DNA from: an uncultured Planctomycetia bacterium
GTDB lineage: Bacteria; Planctomycetota; Phycisphaerae; Phycisphaerales; SM1A02
Length of the DNA: 64,000 nt
Assembly (NCBI GenBank): GCA_937871505.1
Contig: CALMPF010000028.1
Location: forward strand, 1-64,000
Direction: 5' to 3'
A program made the translations under genes and the position numbers. Below the pieces are notes generated by a model, which was not told where the DNA came from, did not search any database, and was given only the letters and a program-made list of their open reading frames with translations. Below are positions 38,384-46,823 of this stretch, piece by piece (the stretch's first letter is position 1; each line of letters begins with the position of its first letter).

Positions 38384-38432
38384 AGGATCTACGAAGGAGC
38401 CTCGATGGAGGAGTTCCGAGCTGTTCGGTCGA

Positions 38433-39179
38433 TCAGCTCCGACGGCGACGGCTGCCAGCCATGCCCGCGAACGCGAGCAGGGCGAGACTCGCCGGACCGG
38501 GGATGCAGCCCTCGACCACGAAGATCGAGGTGAACGAAGCCGAGTCGCCCGCGGTGAGCGTGAACGTCAGCGTGATGCCGAAGTTCGTGGTCGCCTGCGT
38601 CGGAACGAAGAGGCTGGGGATCGGGGCGCCGAAGGTCGCCGGACCGACACCTGCCGACAGGTAGTTGCCAGCAGAGACGCTGAAGGGATCGTTCAGGAGC
38701 GTCCCGACGACGTTGTTGTCGACGAACGCCGAGTAGAGCGACCCACCGACCGGAGAGGTGAGCGTAGCTCCGTCGCCGTTGCCGTCGGTGATGCTGCCGA
38801 CGACCGAGCCACCGATGCAGATGAACGGGAAGTTCGTCGTGTCAATCGGCGACTGAACGGTGATCGTGAACGTCTGGGTCATCATCGACGTGTTCGTCAC
38901 CGCGAGGTTCGCGACGATGAACGGGTCGGGGTTGACCAGCATGCTCCAGCCGAGGCCCCAGTTGCCAGCCGAGCTGTTGTTGCCGGCGAAGCCGAACGTG
39001 CTGTAGCCCGACTGCCAAGTCGAGCCGTAGTTCGCGGGGTTGAAGGTGGTCGTGCCGCCGAGCGTCGACGAGATCGTCATCGTCACGTTCGGCACAACCG
39101 TGGTATCCGCAGACGCGAGCGAGACCATGCTCGTGGCAATCGCAATCGCGGAAAGACTGAGAAGCTTCTTTGAAATCAT
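38433..39179 (-). CDS. PEP-CTERM secreted protein, paralogue of the 36.8-kb gene
   Basis: 248 residues. ATG 39179 has AGAGG about 7 nt upstream within an AGGAGGAAGAGG stretch. The signal peptide (LLSLSAIAIATSMVSLASA) is followed by GWSMLVNPDPFIVANLAVTN, TLLNDPFSVSAGN, GAPIPSLFVP and FTLTAGDSASFTSIFVVE, all lined up with the first paralogue. The end is GPASLALLAFAGMAGSRRRRS. Codon use is noticeably less GC-rich than in neighbours, with many Thr and Asn residues. Function unknown. Confidence 0.88.
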   Translation of the reverse strand: MISKKLLSLSAIAIATSMVSLASADTTVVPNVTMTISSTLGGTTTFNPANYGSTWQSGYSTFGFAGNNSSAGNWGLGWSMLVNPDPFIVANLAVTNTSMMTQTFTITVQSPIDTTNFPFICIGGSVVGSITDGNGDGATLTSPVGGSLYSAFVDNNVVGTLLNDPFSVSAGNYLSAGVGPATFGAPIPSLFVPTQATTNFGITLTFTLTAGDSASFTSIFVVEGCIPGPASLALLAFAGMAGSRRRRS

Positions 39180-39284
39180 GGACAAACCTCTTCCTCCTTG
39201 AGGCCACACTTCCCGGTGGGGAAGCGACTTCGGACCACATCGACGCCCGTCAGGTCAGGCGCCGACTCACTCCAATATGGGGGC

Positions 39285-39313
39285 AATCTACCCCGAGATC
39301 GATGGGATGGCAA
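39285..39313 (-). promoter_or_regulatory. promoter of the second PEP-CTERM gene
   Basis: TTGCCA (39313-39308), 17 bp, TAGATT (39290-39285). The upstream DNA is A/T-rich (AAAAAGTT at about 39334-39341), which may act as an UP element. The leader is about 100 nt. Confidence 0.6.
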
Positions 39314-39370
39314 GTGCTTTGTCGGCTTTGGGACAACTTTTTCGTGCGCTCCCTAACGAAAGAACGGGTT

Positions 39371-40537
39371 TCATGCCGCGGGACCTTCTGGCGACCACGC
39401 CTCGGGCGTCAGCCGCTCGACGACCGAGAGTCTACCTGATCGAGGCGCGTCGATCGAGCACATGGGTGAGATCACCGCTCGATCCGCTCGATCGGACCGG
39501 ATGGCACCTCCGGCCCGCCCAGTCGGGGGCCGCTCCGGGGCTCCCGCGACGGCCGAATCCAGGGTTATCCTCATTTCATCCACGGTGCATGCCAGCCGAA
39601 TCGCCTCTTTCAGCGGCTTGACGGCCCCCATCGACTTCCCGTACCAACTGATCCGCTGGCGCAGGCAACGGACCGCCTGCTGCTCTCCCGCATGGACGAC
39701 CAGCAGGTCCAGATGCCGGCGAATCACCCTCAGTTTCTCGGCCAGGGTGGGTTCGGCTGGGGGCCGCTCCCTTCGAAGGACTGCGGCGACCTCCCGGAAG
39801 ATCCAGGGCGCCCGCAGGGCCCCCCTTCCAATCATCACGCCGCGACAGCCGGAGCACCGCATCAGGCGCACCGCATCCTCCGCCGATGCGACGTCCCCGT
39901 TTCCGATGACCGGAATCTGGTGGACGGCGGCCACGACATCGCCGATGGCCTCCCAGTTCGCCCGGCCAGCGAAGCGCTGGGCCGTCGTCCTTCCGTGCAC
40001 TGTCACTGCGGCGATACCGCTGCGTTCCAGGGCCGCCGCGAGCTGCGGAGCCACGATCGACCGATCGTCCCAGCCGAGCCTGAGCTTCGCCGTGACCGGA
40101 ACGCGTCCGGCGGAGGCTCGTCGCACCGCCGCCACGACGCGCTCCGCGAGCCGAATCGTCGACGGCGGATCGCAGAGCAGCAGCGATCCGCCGTTGCGCT
40201 TCGCGACCTTGTCGACCGGACAGCCCATGTTGATGTCCACCACGGCTGCTCCGTGGTCGACGGCCCATGCCCCGGCCTCGGGCAGCGGGTCGCTCGAGTT
40301 CCCATAGAGCTGGATGCAGAGCGGCTGGTCAGCCGGGAGCGTGCGGGCGAGGTCCAGCGTCCGAGGCGTCTCTCGTAGAACGGCGTGGCAGTTCAGCAGG
40401 TCCGTACTGGCCATCCCGACACCGCCGAGCTCGCGGCAGAGCAGACGGAACGCGAGGTCGCAGTGCCCGGCGATCGGCGCGAGCAGAACCGGCGTCGCGA
40501 GGGCGACGGGTCCGATGTTGAGCGGAGAGAGAGTCAA
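39371..40537 (-). CDS. tRNA-dihydrouridine synthase
   Basis: This flavoprotein reduces uridines in the tRNA D-loop. The barrel carries [16 protein letters not shown], the catalytic cysteine in [38 protein letters not shown] and [11 protein letters not shown] suggest a TTG start at 40537 ([11 protein letters not shown]), as in-frame ATGs lie 77 codons upstream in non-conserved sequence; this start is uncertain. The last 55 residues are an Arg/Pro-rich extension not typical of the family. Which uridine is modified (DusA, B or C type) cannot be told. Confidence 0.9.
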   Translation of the reverse strand: MTLSPLNIGPVALATPVLLAPIAGHCDLAFRLLCRELGGVGMASTDLLNCHAVLRETPRTLDLARTLPADQPLCIQLYGNSSDPLPEAGAWAVDHGAAVVDINMGCPVDKVAKRNGGSLLLCDPPSTIRLAERVVAAVRRASAGRVPVTAKLRLGWDDRSIVAPQLAAALERSGIAAVTVHGRTTAQRFAGRANWEAIGDVVAAVHQIPVIGNGDVASAEDAVRLMRCSGCRGVMIGRGALRAPWIFREVAAVLRRERPPAEPTLAEKLRVIRRHLDLLVVHAGEQQAVRCLRQRISWYGKSMGAVKPLKEAIRLACTVDEMRITLDSAVAGAPERPPTGRAGGAIRSDRADRAVISPMCSIDAPRSGRLSVVERLTPEAWSPEGPAA

Positions 40538-40854
40538 CGGAGCATCTCGCGTCGGCCGGAGCGTCGCGCACCCACCCGGAGGCGAGCCGTGCCCGCGATC
40601 GTACGCGAAGCGAAGGAGCGCCCGGTCCTCCCGACCCGACTCCCGCCGACTCTCCCGGACTCCGCCCGATTCACTGCGGCGCTGGCACGGCGGCCGGTCG
40701 ACGGTGGCCCCGCCGGATGCGGTCCGCCTCCCGTCGCAAGGGTGGTCCGGCCGAGGACGGAGATCCACCGCGCGACGACGCGGGCGTCGCGCCGACGCCG
40801 AGCGGCGCTGTAGTGTGACGGCGGACTGCTCGCTGCGATGGGCCGATCCCCAAG

Positions 40855-40902
40855 GATCGGATCATCGGACGATCGGATCATCGGACGATCGGATCATCGA
40901 AT
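40855..40902 (+). repeat. three tandem 16-bp direct repeats, possible operator
   Basis: GATCGGATCATCGGAC occurs twice exactly and a third time with the last three bases changed (40855-40902). Each unit contains GATC palindromes and GATC/GATGATC inverted parts. The array lies in the divergent region, about 100 bases before the metal ATPase gene and 320 before the Dus start. Confidence 0.6.
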
Positions 40903-40998
40903 GATCGGGCGCGGGTTGCTGAGTTTCCGCACCGCCGCCCGAGCCTCCGTGCGGCAGCGCAGATCGCGGCGGACGCAATCGACCCTCCCCCCGACACC

Positions 40999-43362
40999 GT
41001 GACCAGCGACGCTTCCGATCACCCGATTCCGGCAACTTCCGCAAGGGTGGATCCATGCGGCATCGGGCACCCCTCCGCAGCCACGACGCGCGAGCCCGGG
41101 GCTGCTCGGGCGGGCGGACCATTCGATCAAGGATCGAGTCCAGATCGGGAGCCGATCCCGGAGACGAGTCCGGATCGAAGCCTTGAGCCAACCATGGAGC
41201 CGATTCCGGAGCCAAGCTCGGAGCCAGTTCCGGTTCGCAGTTCAGAGCCTGGTTCGGGATCGGCTTCGGGATCGGCTTCGGGTTGGGCTCCGACTTCGGC
41301 TCCGCCTGACACCCCGGGTCCGACGCCGGCCACCGAGCGCTTCGAACGCTCGTCGGCGCGGCAGGCTTCCGAACCTCCCTTCATCCGAACGGCGCGCGCA
41401 TCGATCGTCCCTCCCCGAGGCAACGGAACCGACCGGACCGATGGGCGACCCGGTTTCCTGGACCGCCAGCTCGTCGTCGCCATCGCCGCCGGCGCGACGC
41501 TCGCGATCGGGTGGCTGCTCTCGGTCCTCGCGGGCAGCCCGGGTGAGTCCCTGCCCGGGTCGCTCGGGCTCGGACTGCTCCTGATCAGCCTCGCCCTCGG
41601 ATCGATCTACGGGGTTCCGGCAGCGCTGGAATCGGTCCGCGCCCGGCGCCCCGACATCGACTTCCTGATGGTCCTCGGCGCGTACTGCGCCGCCGCGATC
41701 GGGCATCCCGAGGACGGGGCGCTCCTGCTGTTCATGTTCACCCTTGCCGGAGGGCTCGAGCATCGGGCGATGGCCAAGGCGAAGGACGCCGTGGCGCGCC
41801 TGAGCCGACTGATGCCGCGCGCCGCGGTGCGACGGGAGGGCGCGGAGTGGGTCGAGGTGGACGCGGAGGCGCTCGCTCCCGACGACATTGTCATGGTGCG
41901 ACCCGGCGAGTCGATTCCCGCCGACGGCGTCGTGCTGGCGGGGCGAAGCCATGTCGATCAGAGCTCCCTCACGGGCGAGTCGCTCCCGCGGTCGGTCGGG
42001 CTCGACGACTCCGTCTTCGCCGGCACGATCAACCAGGAAGGTCCGCTCGAGGTCCGGGTGCTGCGCGCGGTCGCCGAGAGCAGCATCCGCAGGATCCTGA
42101 CGCTGGTCCTCGAGGCCCAGGAGCGACGACAGCCGATGCAGCGCGTCGTCGACCGCTTCTCCGCGCCGTACGCGACCACCGTGATGCTCGGCTCCGCGCT
42201 CGCGTTCTTCGCGTTCTGGAGGCTGGGCTCGCTCGCCCCCGATGAAGCGCTCTACAGGGCGATCACGCTGCTGGTCGTCGCCTCGCCCTGCGCGCTGGTG
42301 ATCGCGACCCCCACGGCGACGCTCTGCGGGCTGAGCCGGGCGGCGCGGAACGGCGTCCTCATCAAGGGCGGCGACGCGCTGGAGCGCCTCGGGCGCGTTC
42401 GCAGACTCGCGGTCGACAAGACGGGAACGCTGACGACCGGCCGCATCGAGGTCACGCGCGTCGAACCGATCGGGCCGAGCGACATCAGCGCCCTGCTCCG
42501 CGTGGCGATGGCGGCGGAGCAGCGATCGACGCATCCGATCGCGGCGGCCGTCGTTCGCCTGGCGGCCGAGCGCAGACTGGAGCCGCTCGATCTCGCGGAG
42601 CTCTCGAACGTCCCCGGCCGCGGCATCGAGGGGAGCCGAGAGGGACAGCCGGTCCGCATCGGGACGTACCCATTCTGCGAGCCGCTGATTCCGATCTGCT
42701 TCCGGCGTCACACCGCGAGGATCGTCGAGAGCATCCGCGCGCAGGGGGGCATGGCGATCGTCGTCGCATGGGGGAACGAGGCCCTGGTTCTTGGACTCGC
42801 CGACCGGCCGCGCGAGGGCGCCGCCGAGCTCGCGGGTTCCCTGCGAAGGATCGGCGTCTCCGAGATCGCCATGCTCACCGGAGACCATCGGACGACCGCG
42901 GAACGAGTCGCCCGGGAGCTCGGCATCGACGAAGTCCATGCCGAGCTGCTGCCGGAAGGCAAGGTCGAAGCGCTCGAGCGCATGCGCGATCAGGCGATCG
43001 GCCATGCCCACGCCGAGGGAACGCTCGCGGTCGTCGGCGACGGCATCAACGACGCTCCCGCGCTCGCCGTCGCCGACGTCGGGCTCGCGATGGGCGCCAT
43101 CGGCGCCGACGCGGCGCTCGAGACCGCCGATGTCGTCCTCCTCCACGACGATCTGGCGCGGATCCCGTGGTCCATCGGACTGGCGCGCCGGGTCCGCAGG
43201 ATCATGCTTGCCAACCTGCTCTTCGCCATCGCGGTGATCGCCGCCCTCGCGACGCTCACGCTCCTCGGATCCCTCCCCCTGGGCCTCGGCGTCGTGGGCC
43301 ACGAGGGTTCGACGCTGCTGGTGGTCGCGAACAGTCTCAGGATCCTCGCTCATCGTTCGTGA
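40999..43362 (+). CDS. P1B-4 type heavy-metal transporting ATPase
   Basis: A 787-residue metal-exporting ATPase. It has six core membrane segments, the actuator motif TGES, Ser429-Pro-Cys in membrane segment 4 (VVASPCALVIATP), the phosphorylated DKTGT (Asp473), STHP and GDGINDAPAL, and HEGST (His768) in the last membrane pair. SPC together with HEGS/GT defines the P1B-4 subgroup (CoaT/CtpD), which exports cobalt or iron(II). There is no N-terminal metal-binding domain. Instead there are about 150 residues of Pro/Ser/Glu-rich low complexity, including SEPGSGSASGSASGW; the true start may be later. Direct repeats sit just upstream. Confidence 0.93.
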   Translation: MTSDASDHPIPATSARVDPCGIGHPSAATTREPGAARAGGPFDQGSSPDREPIPETSPDRSLEPTMEPIPEPSSEPVPVRSSEPGSGSASGSASGWAPTSAPPDTPGPTPATERFERSSARQASEPPFIRTARASIVPPRGNGTDRTDGRPGFLDRQLVVAIAAGATLAIGWLLSVLAGSPGESLPGSLGLGLLLISLALGSIYGVPAALESVRARRPDIDFLMVLGAYCAAAIGHPEDGALLLFMFTLAGGLEHRAMAKAKDAVARLSRLMPRAAVRREGAEWVEVDAEALAPDDIVMVRPGESIPADGVVLAGRSHVDQSSLTGESLPRSVGLDDSVFAGTINQEGPLEVRVLRAVAESSIRRILTLVLEAQERRQPMQRVVDRFSAPYATTVMLGSALAFFAFWRLGSLAPDEALYRAITLLVVASPCALVIATPTATLCGLSRAARNGVLIKGGDALERLGRVRRLAVDKTGTLTTGRIEVTRVEPIGPSDISALLRVAMAAEQRSTHPIAAAVVRLAAERRLEPLDLAELSNVPGRGIEGSREGQPVRIGTYPFCEPLIPICFRRHTARIVESIRAQGGMAIVVAWGNEALVLGLADRPREGAAELAGSLRRIGVSEIAMLTGDHRTTAERVARELGIDEVHAELLPEGKVEALERMRDQAIGHAHAEGTLAVVGDGINDAPALAVADVGLAMGAIGADAALETADVVLLHDDLARIPWSIGLARRVRRIMLANLLFAIAVIAALATLTLLGSLPLGLGVVGHEGSTLLVVANSLRILAHRS

Positions 43363-43382
43363 GCGATCGACGGCCGCGCGGC

Positions 43383-44333
43383 TCAGGGCCTTGGATGGTG
43401 CCGCGCGATCGTCTCGTGCAGACGGCCGCGATCGACGTGCGTGTACCACTGCGTCGTGCCGATGTCGGCATGGCCGAGAAGCTCCTGCACGACGCGCAGA
43501 TCGGCCCCGCCCCGGACGAGATGCGTCGCGAACGTGTGCCGGAGCATGTGCGGATGGGCCTCCTTCACGCCCGCCGCGAGGGCGTTTCGTCGCACGATCT
43601 GCCAGACGGCGATCCGGTCGAGCGGCCGCCCCGTGTGCGAGAGCAGGAGCCGCTGGCCGTCGCGCCGATCGTCGAACCGCGCCAGCTTCGGACGGCACTC
43701 CTCGAGGTAGCGCACCGTCCACTCCTCCGCAGGCTTGCCGATGGGGACCAGCCGGTGCTTCCCGCCCTTGCCGACGATCAGCAGCACGGCGAGCTCGCGA
43801 TTGAACTGATCGAGCCGCAGGGCGCCGACCTCGGCGGCTCGGAGCCCCGCTGCGTACATGAGCTCGAGCATCGCCCGGTCGCGCAGCCAGAGCGTGCTGC
43901 GCTCCGGCGACGGCGCCTCGATCACCCTGCGCACCTCTCCCGGAGTCAGCACGCCCGGCAGACGGCGCCACCGCGCCGGACGCTCGAGGAGCCGCGCCGG
44001 GTCGCGCTCGATGCGCCGATTCGCGGCGAGCCACCTGAAGAAGACCCGGATCGTCGCGAGATGGCGGGTGATGCTGGAAGCCGCCATGCCACGTTCGGCG
44101 CGGAGGCGCCGCAGGTGGGCTGCGAGGTCATCGAGCGTGACATCGCGCAGCGCGGCGCGGCCTGCGGCGTCGAGAGAGCGCGAGAGGGCGTCCAGATCGC
44201 TGCCGTACGCCTCGATCGTCGCGGCCGCGAGACCCACTTCGACCTTCAGGTACGCGAGAAACTCACGTACCGGTGGCGCGAAGGGCGATGGCGCGGCCGT
44301 GACAGGTGACCGTGACGGAGCGAGGGGGGCCAT
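43383..44333 (-). CDS. xerD: Xer-type tyrosine recombinase
   Basis: It resolves chromosome dimers at dif together with a partner. The 316-residue protein has the SAM-like N-terminal domain (FLAYLKVEVGLAAATIEAYG) and the catalytic domain with Arg165 (YAAGLRAAEV), His262/Arg265 (HPHMLRHTFATHLV), LGHADIGTT and Tyr297 (QWYTHV). Length and lack of neighbouring phage genes favour a housekeeping Xer; XerC and XerD cannot be separated with certainty. The first 20 residues are Pro/Ala-rich and the start lies inside the preceding small gene, so the pair may be translationally coupled. No Shine-Dalgarno. Confidence 0.88.
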   Translation of the reverse strand: MAPLAPSRSPVTAAPSPFAPPVREFLAYLKVEVGLAAATIEAYGSDLDALSRSLDAAGRAALRDVTLDDLAAHLRRLRAERGMAASSITRHLATIRVFFRWLAANRRIERDPARLLERPARWRRLPGVLTPGEVRRVIEAPSPERSTLWLRDRAMLELMYAAGLRAAEVGALRLDQFNRELAVLLIVGKGGKHRLVPIGKPAEEWTVRYLEECRPKLARFDDRRDGQRLLLSHTGRPLDRIAVWQIVRRNALAAGVKEAHPHMLRHTFATHLVRGGADLRVVQELLGHADIGTTQWYTHVDRGRLHETIARHHPRP

Positions 44334-44523
44334 CGTCGATGAGGCGGAGCTGCGGCTGGTCGCGCCCGCCCGTCCGTTCGGCCTGAAGCCGGGTGAAGAT
44401 GGGGCACCGCCTGTACGCCCCGACGCAGAGGTCGAAGACCTCGTCGAGGTGCCCGAGGGTCAGGCGCGCGGCGCATCGAGGGTCGTTGCGGTTGATGTGG
44501 GGGCAGTCGCAGGCGGCGTCCAT
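44263..44523 (-). CDS. small conserved-looking cysteine protein
   Basis: 86 residues starting MDAACDCPHINRNDPRCAAR. The ATG at 44523 has GGAGG 6 nt upstream, the best Shine-Dalgarno of this region. Cysteines (CDCPH, RC, LCVGAYRRCP) and the helix LTLGHLDEVFDLCVGAYRRC suggest a small metal- or cluster-binding domain. From memory, similar short proteins with CPxIN...RC...CxGxxxxCP occur in planctomycetes, but I cannot name the family. The 3' end overlaps the xerD start by 71 bases. The remaining 40 residues are beta-like (PQLRLIDDGPPRSVTVTCHG). Confidence 0.65.
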   Translation of the reverse strand: MDAACDCPHINRNDPRCAARLTLGHLDEVFDLCVGAYRRCPIFTRLQAERTGGRDQPQLRLIDDGPPRSVTVTCHGRAIALRATGT

Positions 44524-44590
44524 GCCGGTCCTCCAGTTCTCTTCATCGTCCATCGAGCCCGGAGACTCGCACATTTCCGTCCGCCGCAGC

Positions 44591-45706
44591 CTACCGATAC
44601 TCGACCGCGCGGGCGAAGAACCCCAGTCCTGCCGCTTCCTTCGCCATCGCGAGCGTCGCCTCCGCCAGCCGGTTGGCGCGGGCGCAGCCGTCCCGGAGGA
44701 TCTCCAGGACGGCGTCGTCCCGCCCCTCGTAGGCAGCCCGCCGCTCGCGCATCGGGGCCAGGAGCCGGTCGATCGCGGCAGCGACTTCCTGCTTGATGTG
44801 ACCGTCGCCGATGTTGTCCCCGCGGGCGTAGCGATCGCGAAGCTCTCCCCGTCTGGCGTCATCATCGATGAACGCGTCGACGTACTGAAACAGCGCGTTG
44901 GCGGGGTCTCCAGGCTCGGTCGGGCTCTGCCGACCGGTGAAGATCCGCCCGACCTTGCGCTGGATCTCCTTGGTCCCGTCGCAGAGGAAGATCGCGTTCC
45001 CGAGCGACTTGCTCATCTTGTTGACGCCATCCGTGCCGACCAGCCTTCCGACGGCGCCGACCTCGGCGCGCGGGACGGGGAAGACGCCCCCCAGGGCGAC
45101 GTGATCGTCGTCCTCCGCCTGGTCGCTCACGCGGCAGTAGAGCTGGTTGAACCGTCTCGCGACCTCTCGCGTCAGCTCAAGGTGCGGCACCTGATCCTCG
45201 CCGACGGGCACGCCCACCGGCCGGAACGCGAGGATGTCGGCGGTCTGCCCGACGGCGTAGAGCGGGAAGCCGAAGGCGTAGCTCTCGCCGAGCCCCTTGA
45301 CGCGGATCTCCTCCTTCAGCGTCGGATTCCGCATCACGCGGTTGAAGGGCAGGAGCATCGAGAAGAGGAACGTCAGCTCGGCGATCGCGGGCACCTCGCT
45401 TTGGAGGAAGATCGTCGCCTTCGCCGGATCGATCCCCGCGGCGAGGTAGTCTCGGACGATCTCGAGCGAGTCTGACCGGATCTCGGCGGGCCGGTCGGCG
45501 CGGGTCGTGAAGGCGTGCATGTTCGCGACGATGAAGTAGCAGTCATGCGTCGCCTGAAGCTCGACCCTGCGCTTCACGCTGCCGACCCAGTGACCGAGGT
45601 GCAGCCGTCCGGTCGGCGTATCTCCCGTGAGGATGCGTGGCCGAGCGCAGGCGCCGGTCGCCGCCTCTGCGGTGGAGGGTCGCTGCTCGGTGCGCTGTTC
45701 GCTCAT
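44591..45706 (-). CDS. trpS: tryptophan-tRNA ligase
   Basis: It charges tRNA-Trp. The 371-residue class I synthetase has the HIGH-type motif HLGH (36-39, in TGRLHLGHWVG), the tryptophan pocket region (FPLYAVGQTADILAF) and KMSKS (230-234). The length is slightly above the usual 330-350 because of an N-terminal extension of about 20 residues. TACGAT lies 8 nt before the ATG and there is no Shine-Dalgarno. The small cysteine gene follows 67 bases downstream. Confidence 0.96.
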   Translation of the reverse strand: MSEQRTEQRPSTAEAATGACARPRILTGDTPTGRLHLGHWVGSVKRRVELQATHDCYFIVANMHAFTTRADRPAEIRSDSLEIVRDYLAAGIDPAKATIFLQSEVPAIAELTFLFSMLLPFNRVMRNPTLKEEIRVKGLGESYAFGFPLYAVGQTADILAFRPVGVPVGEDQVPHLELTREVARRFNQLYCRVSDQAEDDDHVALGGVFPVPRAEVGAVGRLVGTDGVNKMSKSLGNAIFLCDGTKEIQRKVGRIFTGRQSPTEPGDPANALFQYVDAFIDDDARRGELRDRYARGDNIGDGHIKQEVAAAIDRLLAPMRERRAAYEGRDDAVLEILRDGCARANRLAEATLAMAKEAAGLGFFARAVEYR

Positions 45707-45714
45707 GGGCGGCG

Positions 45715-45720
45715 ATCGTA
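45715..45720 (-). promoter_or_regulatory. candidate -10 box (TACGAT), leaderless start
   Basis: TACGAT on the minus strand ends 8 nt before the trpS ATG. No -35 at the right distance is evident. Confidence 0.4.
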
Positions 45721-45797
45721 CCGCAAGCGCCGGGCTCGCAGCCCACAGGCCGATGCGCGGGAGCGGGGCGCCGACGCGCCGCGCGGAAAGCGCGCCG

Positions 45798-46823
45798 TCA
45801 TGCCGTCGCGATCACGAGGTTGGCGACGTTGAACGCGGCGTGGGCGACGATCGGGCTCGTGAGCCCGCCGGTCCGTTCGCGGAGCCAGCCGAAGAGGAGA
45901 CCGAGCACGACGAGCGCCGCCAGCGCCGGCGGGGCGACGACGCTCCAGTGCGCCGCGGCGAAGAGCGCGGAGGTCGCCGCGATCGCGCTCCACGGCGAGA
46001 GACCGATCGCGCGCCCGGCCTGCTGGAGCAGTCCGCGATAGAGGACCTCCTCCACCACCGGCGCACCGATCACCGCGTAGCCGATGAGCGCCAGGCGCCA
46101 CGCCCCGCTCCCGTCGTCGAGGATCAGCCGGAGCACCTCGTGCCCGATCGGATCCGTCGGCTCGCCGATGAAGCGCGCCCGGAGGGCGATGGCGACCATC
46201 GCCGTCGTGGCGACGACCGGCCATGCGGCCGCCATGGCGAGCAGTCCCAGCAGCGCCTCGCGCCCGCGCCGCGCGCCTGGCCGCGAGACGAGCAGCGCGG
46301 CTGCGGCGAGGACAGGCAGTTGCGCCACGACGAGGCCGATGGCGCCAAGACCCTGCGTCCGGGCGGCGGCGGCCATCTCGGTCGGGGCCGGCGCGAGCCG
46401 CGCGGCGAGCGCCATCGCCGTCGAGATGCCGATCTGCTGGAGCACGAACATCGCCGCGGCGAGCGCCAAGAGCAGCGCGGCGCGTCGGGCGGCGCGGGAA
46501 GCGCCGGTCGGCAGGCTCCGGCCGTCCGACGCGTCGGACATGATCCAGCCTGCCCGCGTCGCGCCGGCGGGTCGTTCCGGAAGCCGATGCAAGCGCCGGG
46601 CGAAGAACGCTCCCAGCGCGATCACGGCGAGTGCGGGCATCGCGAGGCGGCGCGCGAGCCCTGCGCCGGCGCCCGCCGCGGCGCCTGCGCCGTCGACGCC
46701 GTCGCCCGTCGCCTGCATGACGTCCGACGCTATAACTCCGGCTCCCGACGAAGCGCCCGCTGCCTCGGCGGCCTCAGCCCGGCCAGCGAGGGCGACGGAA
46801 AGGGCGACCAGCAGCGACGCCAT
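45798..46823 (-). CDS. CPBP family intramembrane metalloprotease
   Basis: A 341-residue membrane protein with about eight hydrophobic segments. The CPBP (Abi) motifs are clear: PVVEEVLYRGLLQQ (the EExxxR glutamates), LFAAAHWS and SPIVAHAAFNVAN. In eukaryotes this family contains the Rce1 CAAX protease; in bacteria roles vary and are often unknown. The start at ATG 46823 gives a signal-like helix (MASLLVALSVALAGRAEA). That codon overlaps the trpC ATG on the other strand in a single CATG. A downstream start (for example ATG near 46716) is possible. Confidence 0.88.
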   Translation of the reverse strand: MASLLVALSVALAGRAEAAEAAGASSGAGVIASDVMQATGDGVDGAGAAAGAGAGLARRLAMPALAVIALGAFFARRLHRLPERPAGATRAGWIMSDASDGRSLPTGASRAARRAALLLALAAAMFVLQQIGISTAMALAARLAPAPTEMAAAARTQGLGAIGLVVAQLPVLAAAALLVSRPGARRGREALLGLLAMAAAWPVVATTAMVAIALRARFIGEPTDPIGHEVLRLILDDGSGAWRLALIGYAVIGAPVVEEVLYRGLLQQAGRAIGLSPWSAIAATSALFAAAHWSVVAPPALAALVVLGLLFGWLRERTGGLTSPIVAHAAFNVANLVIATA

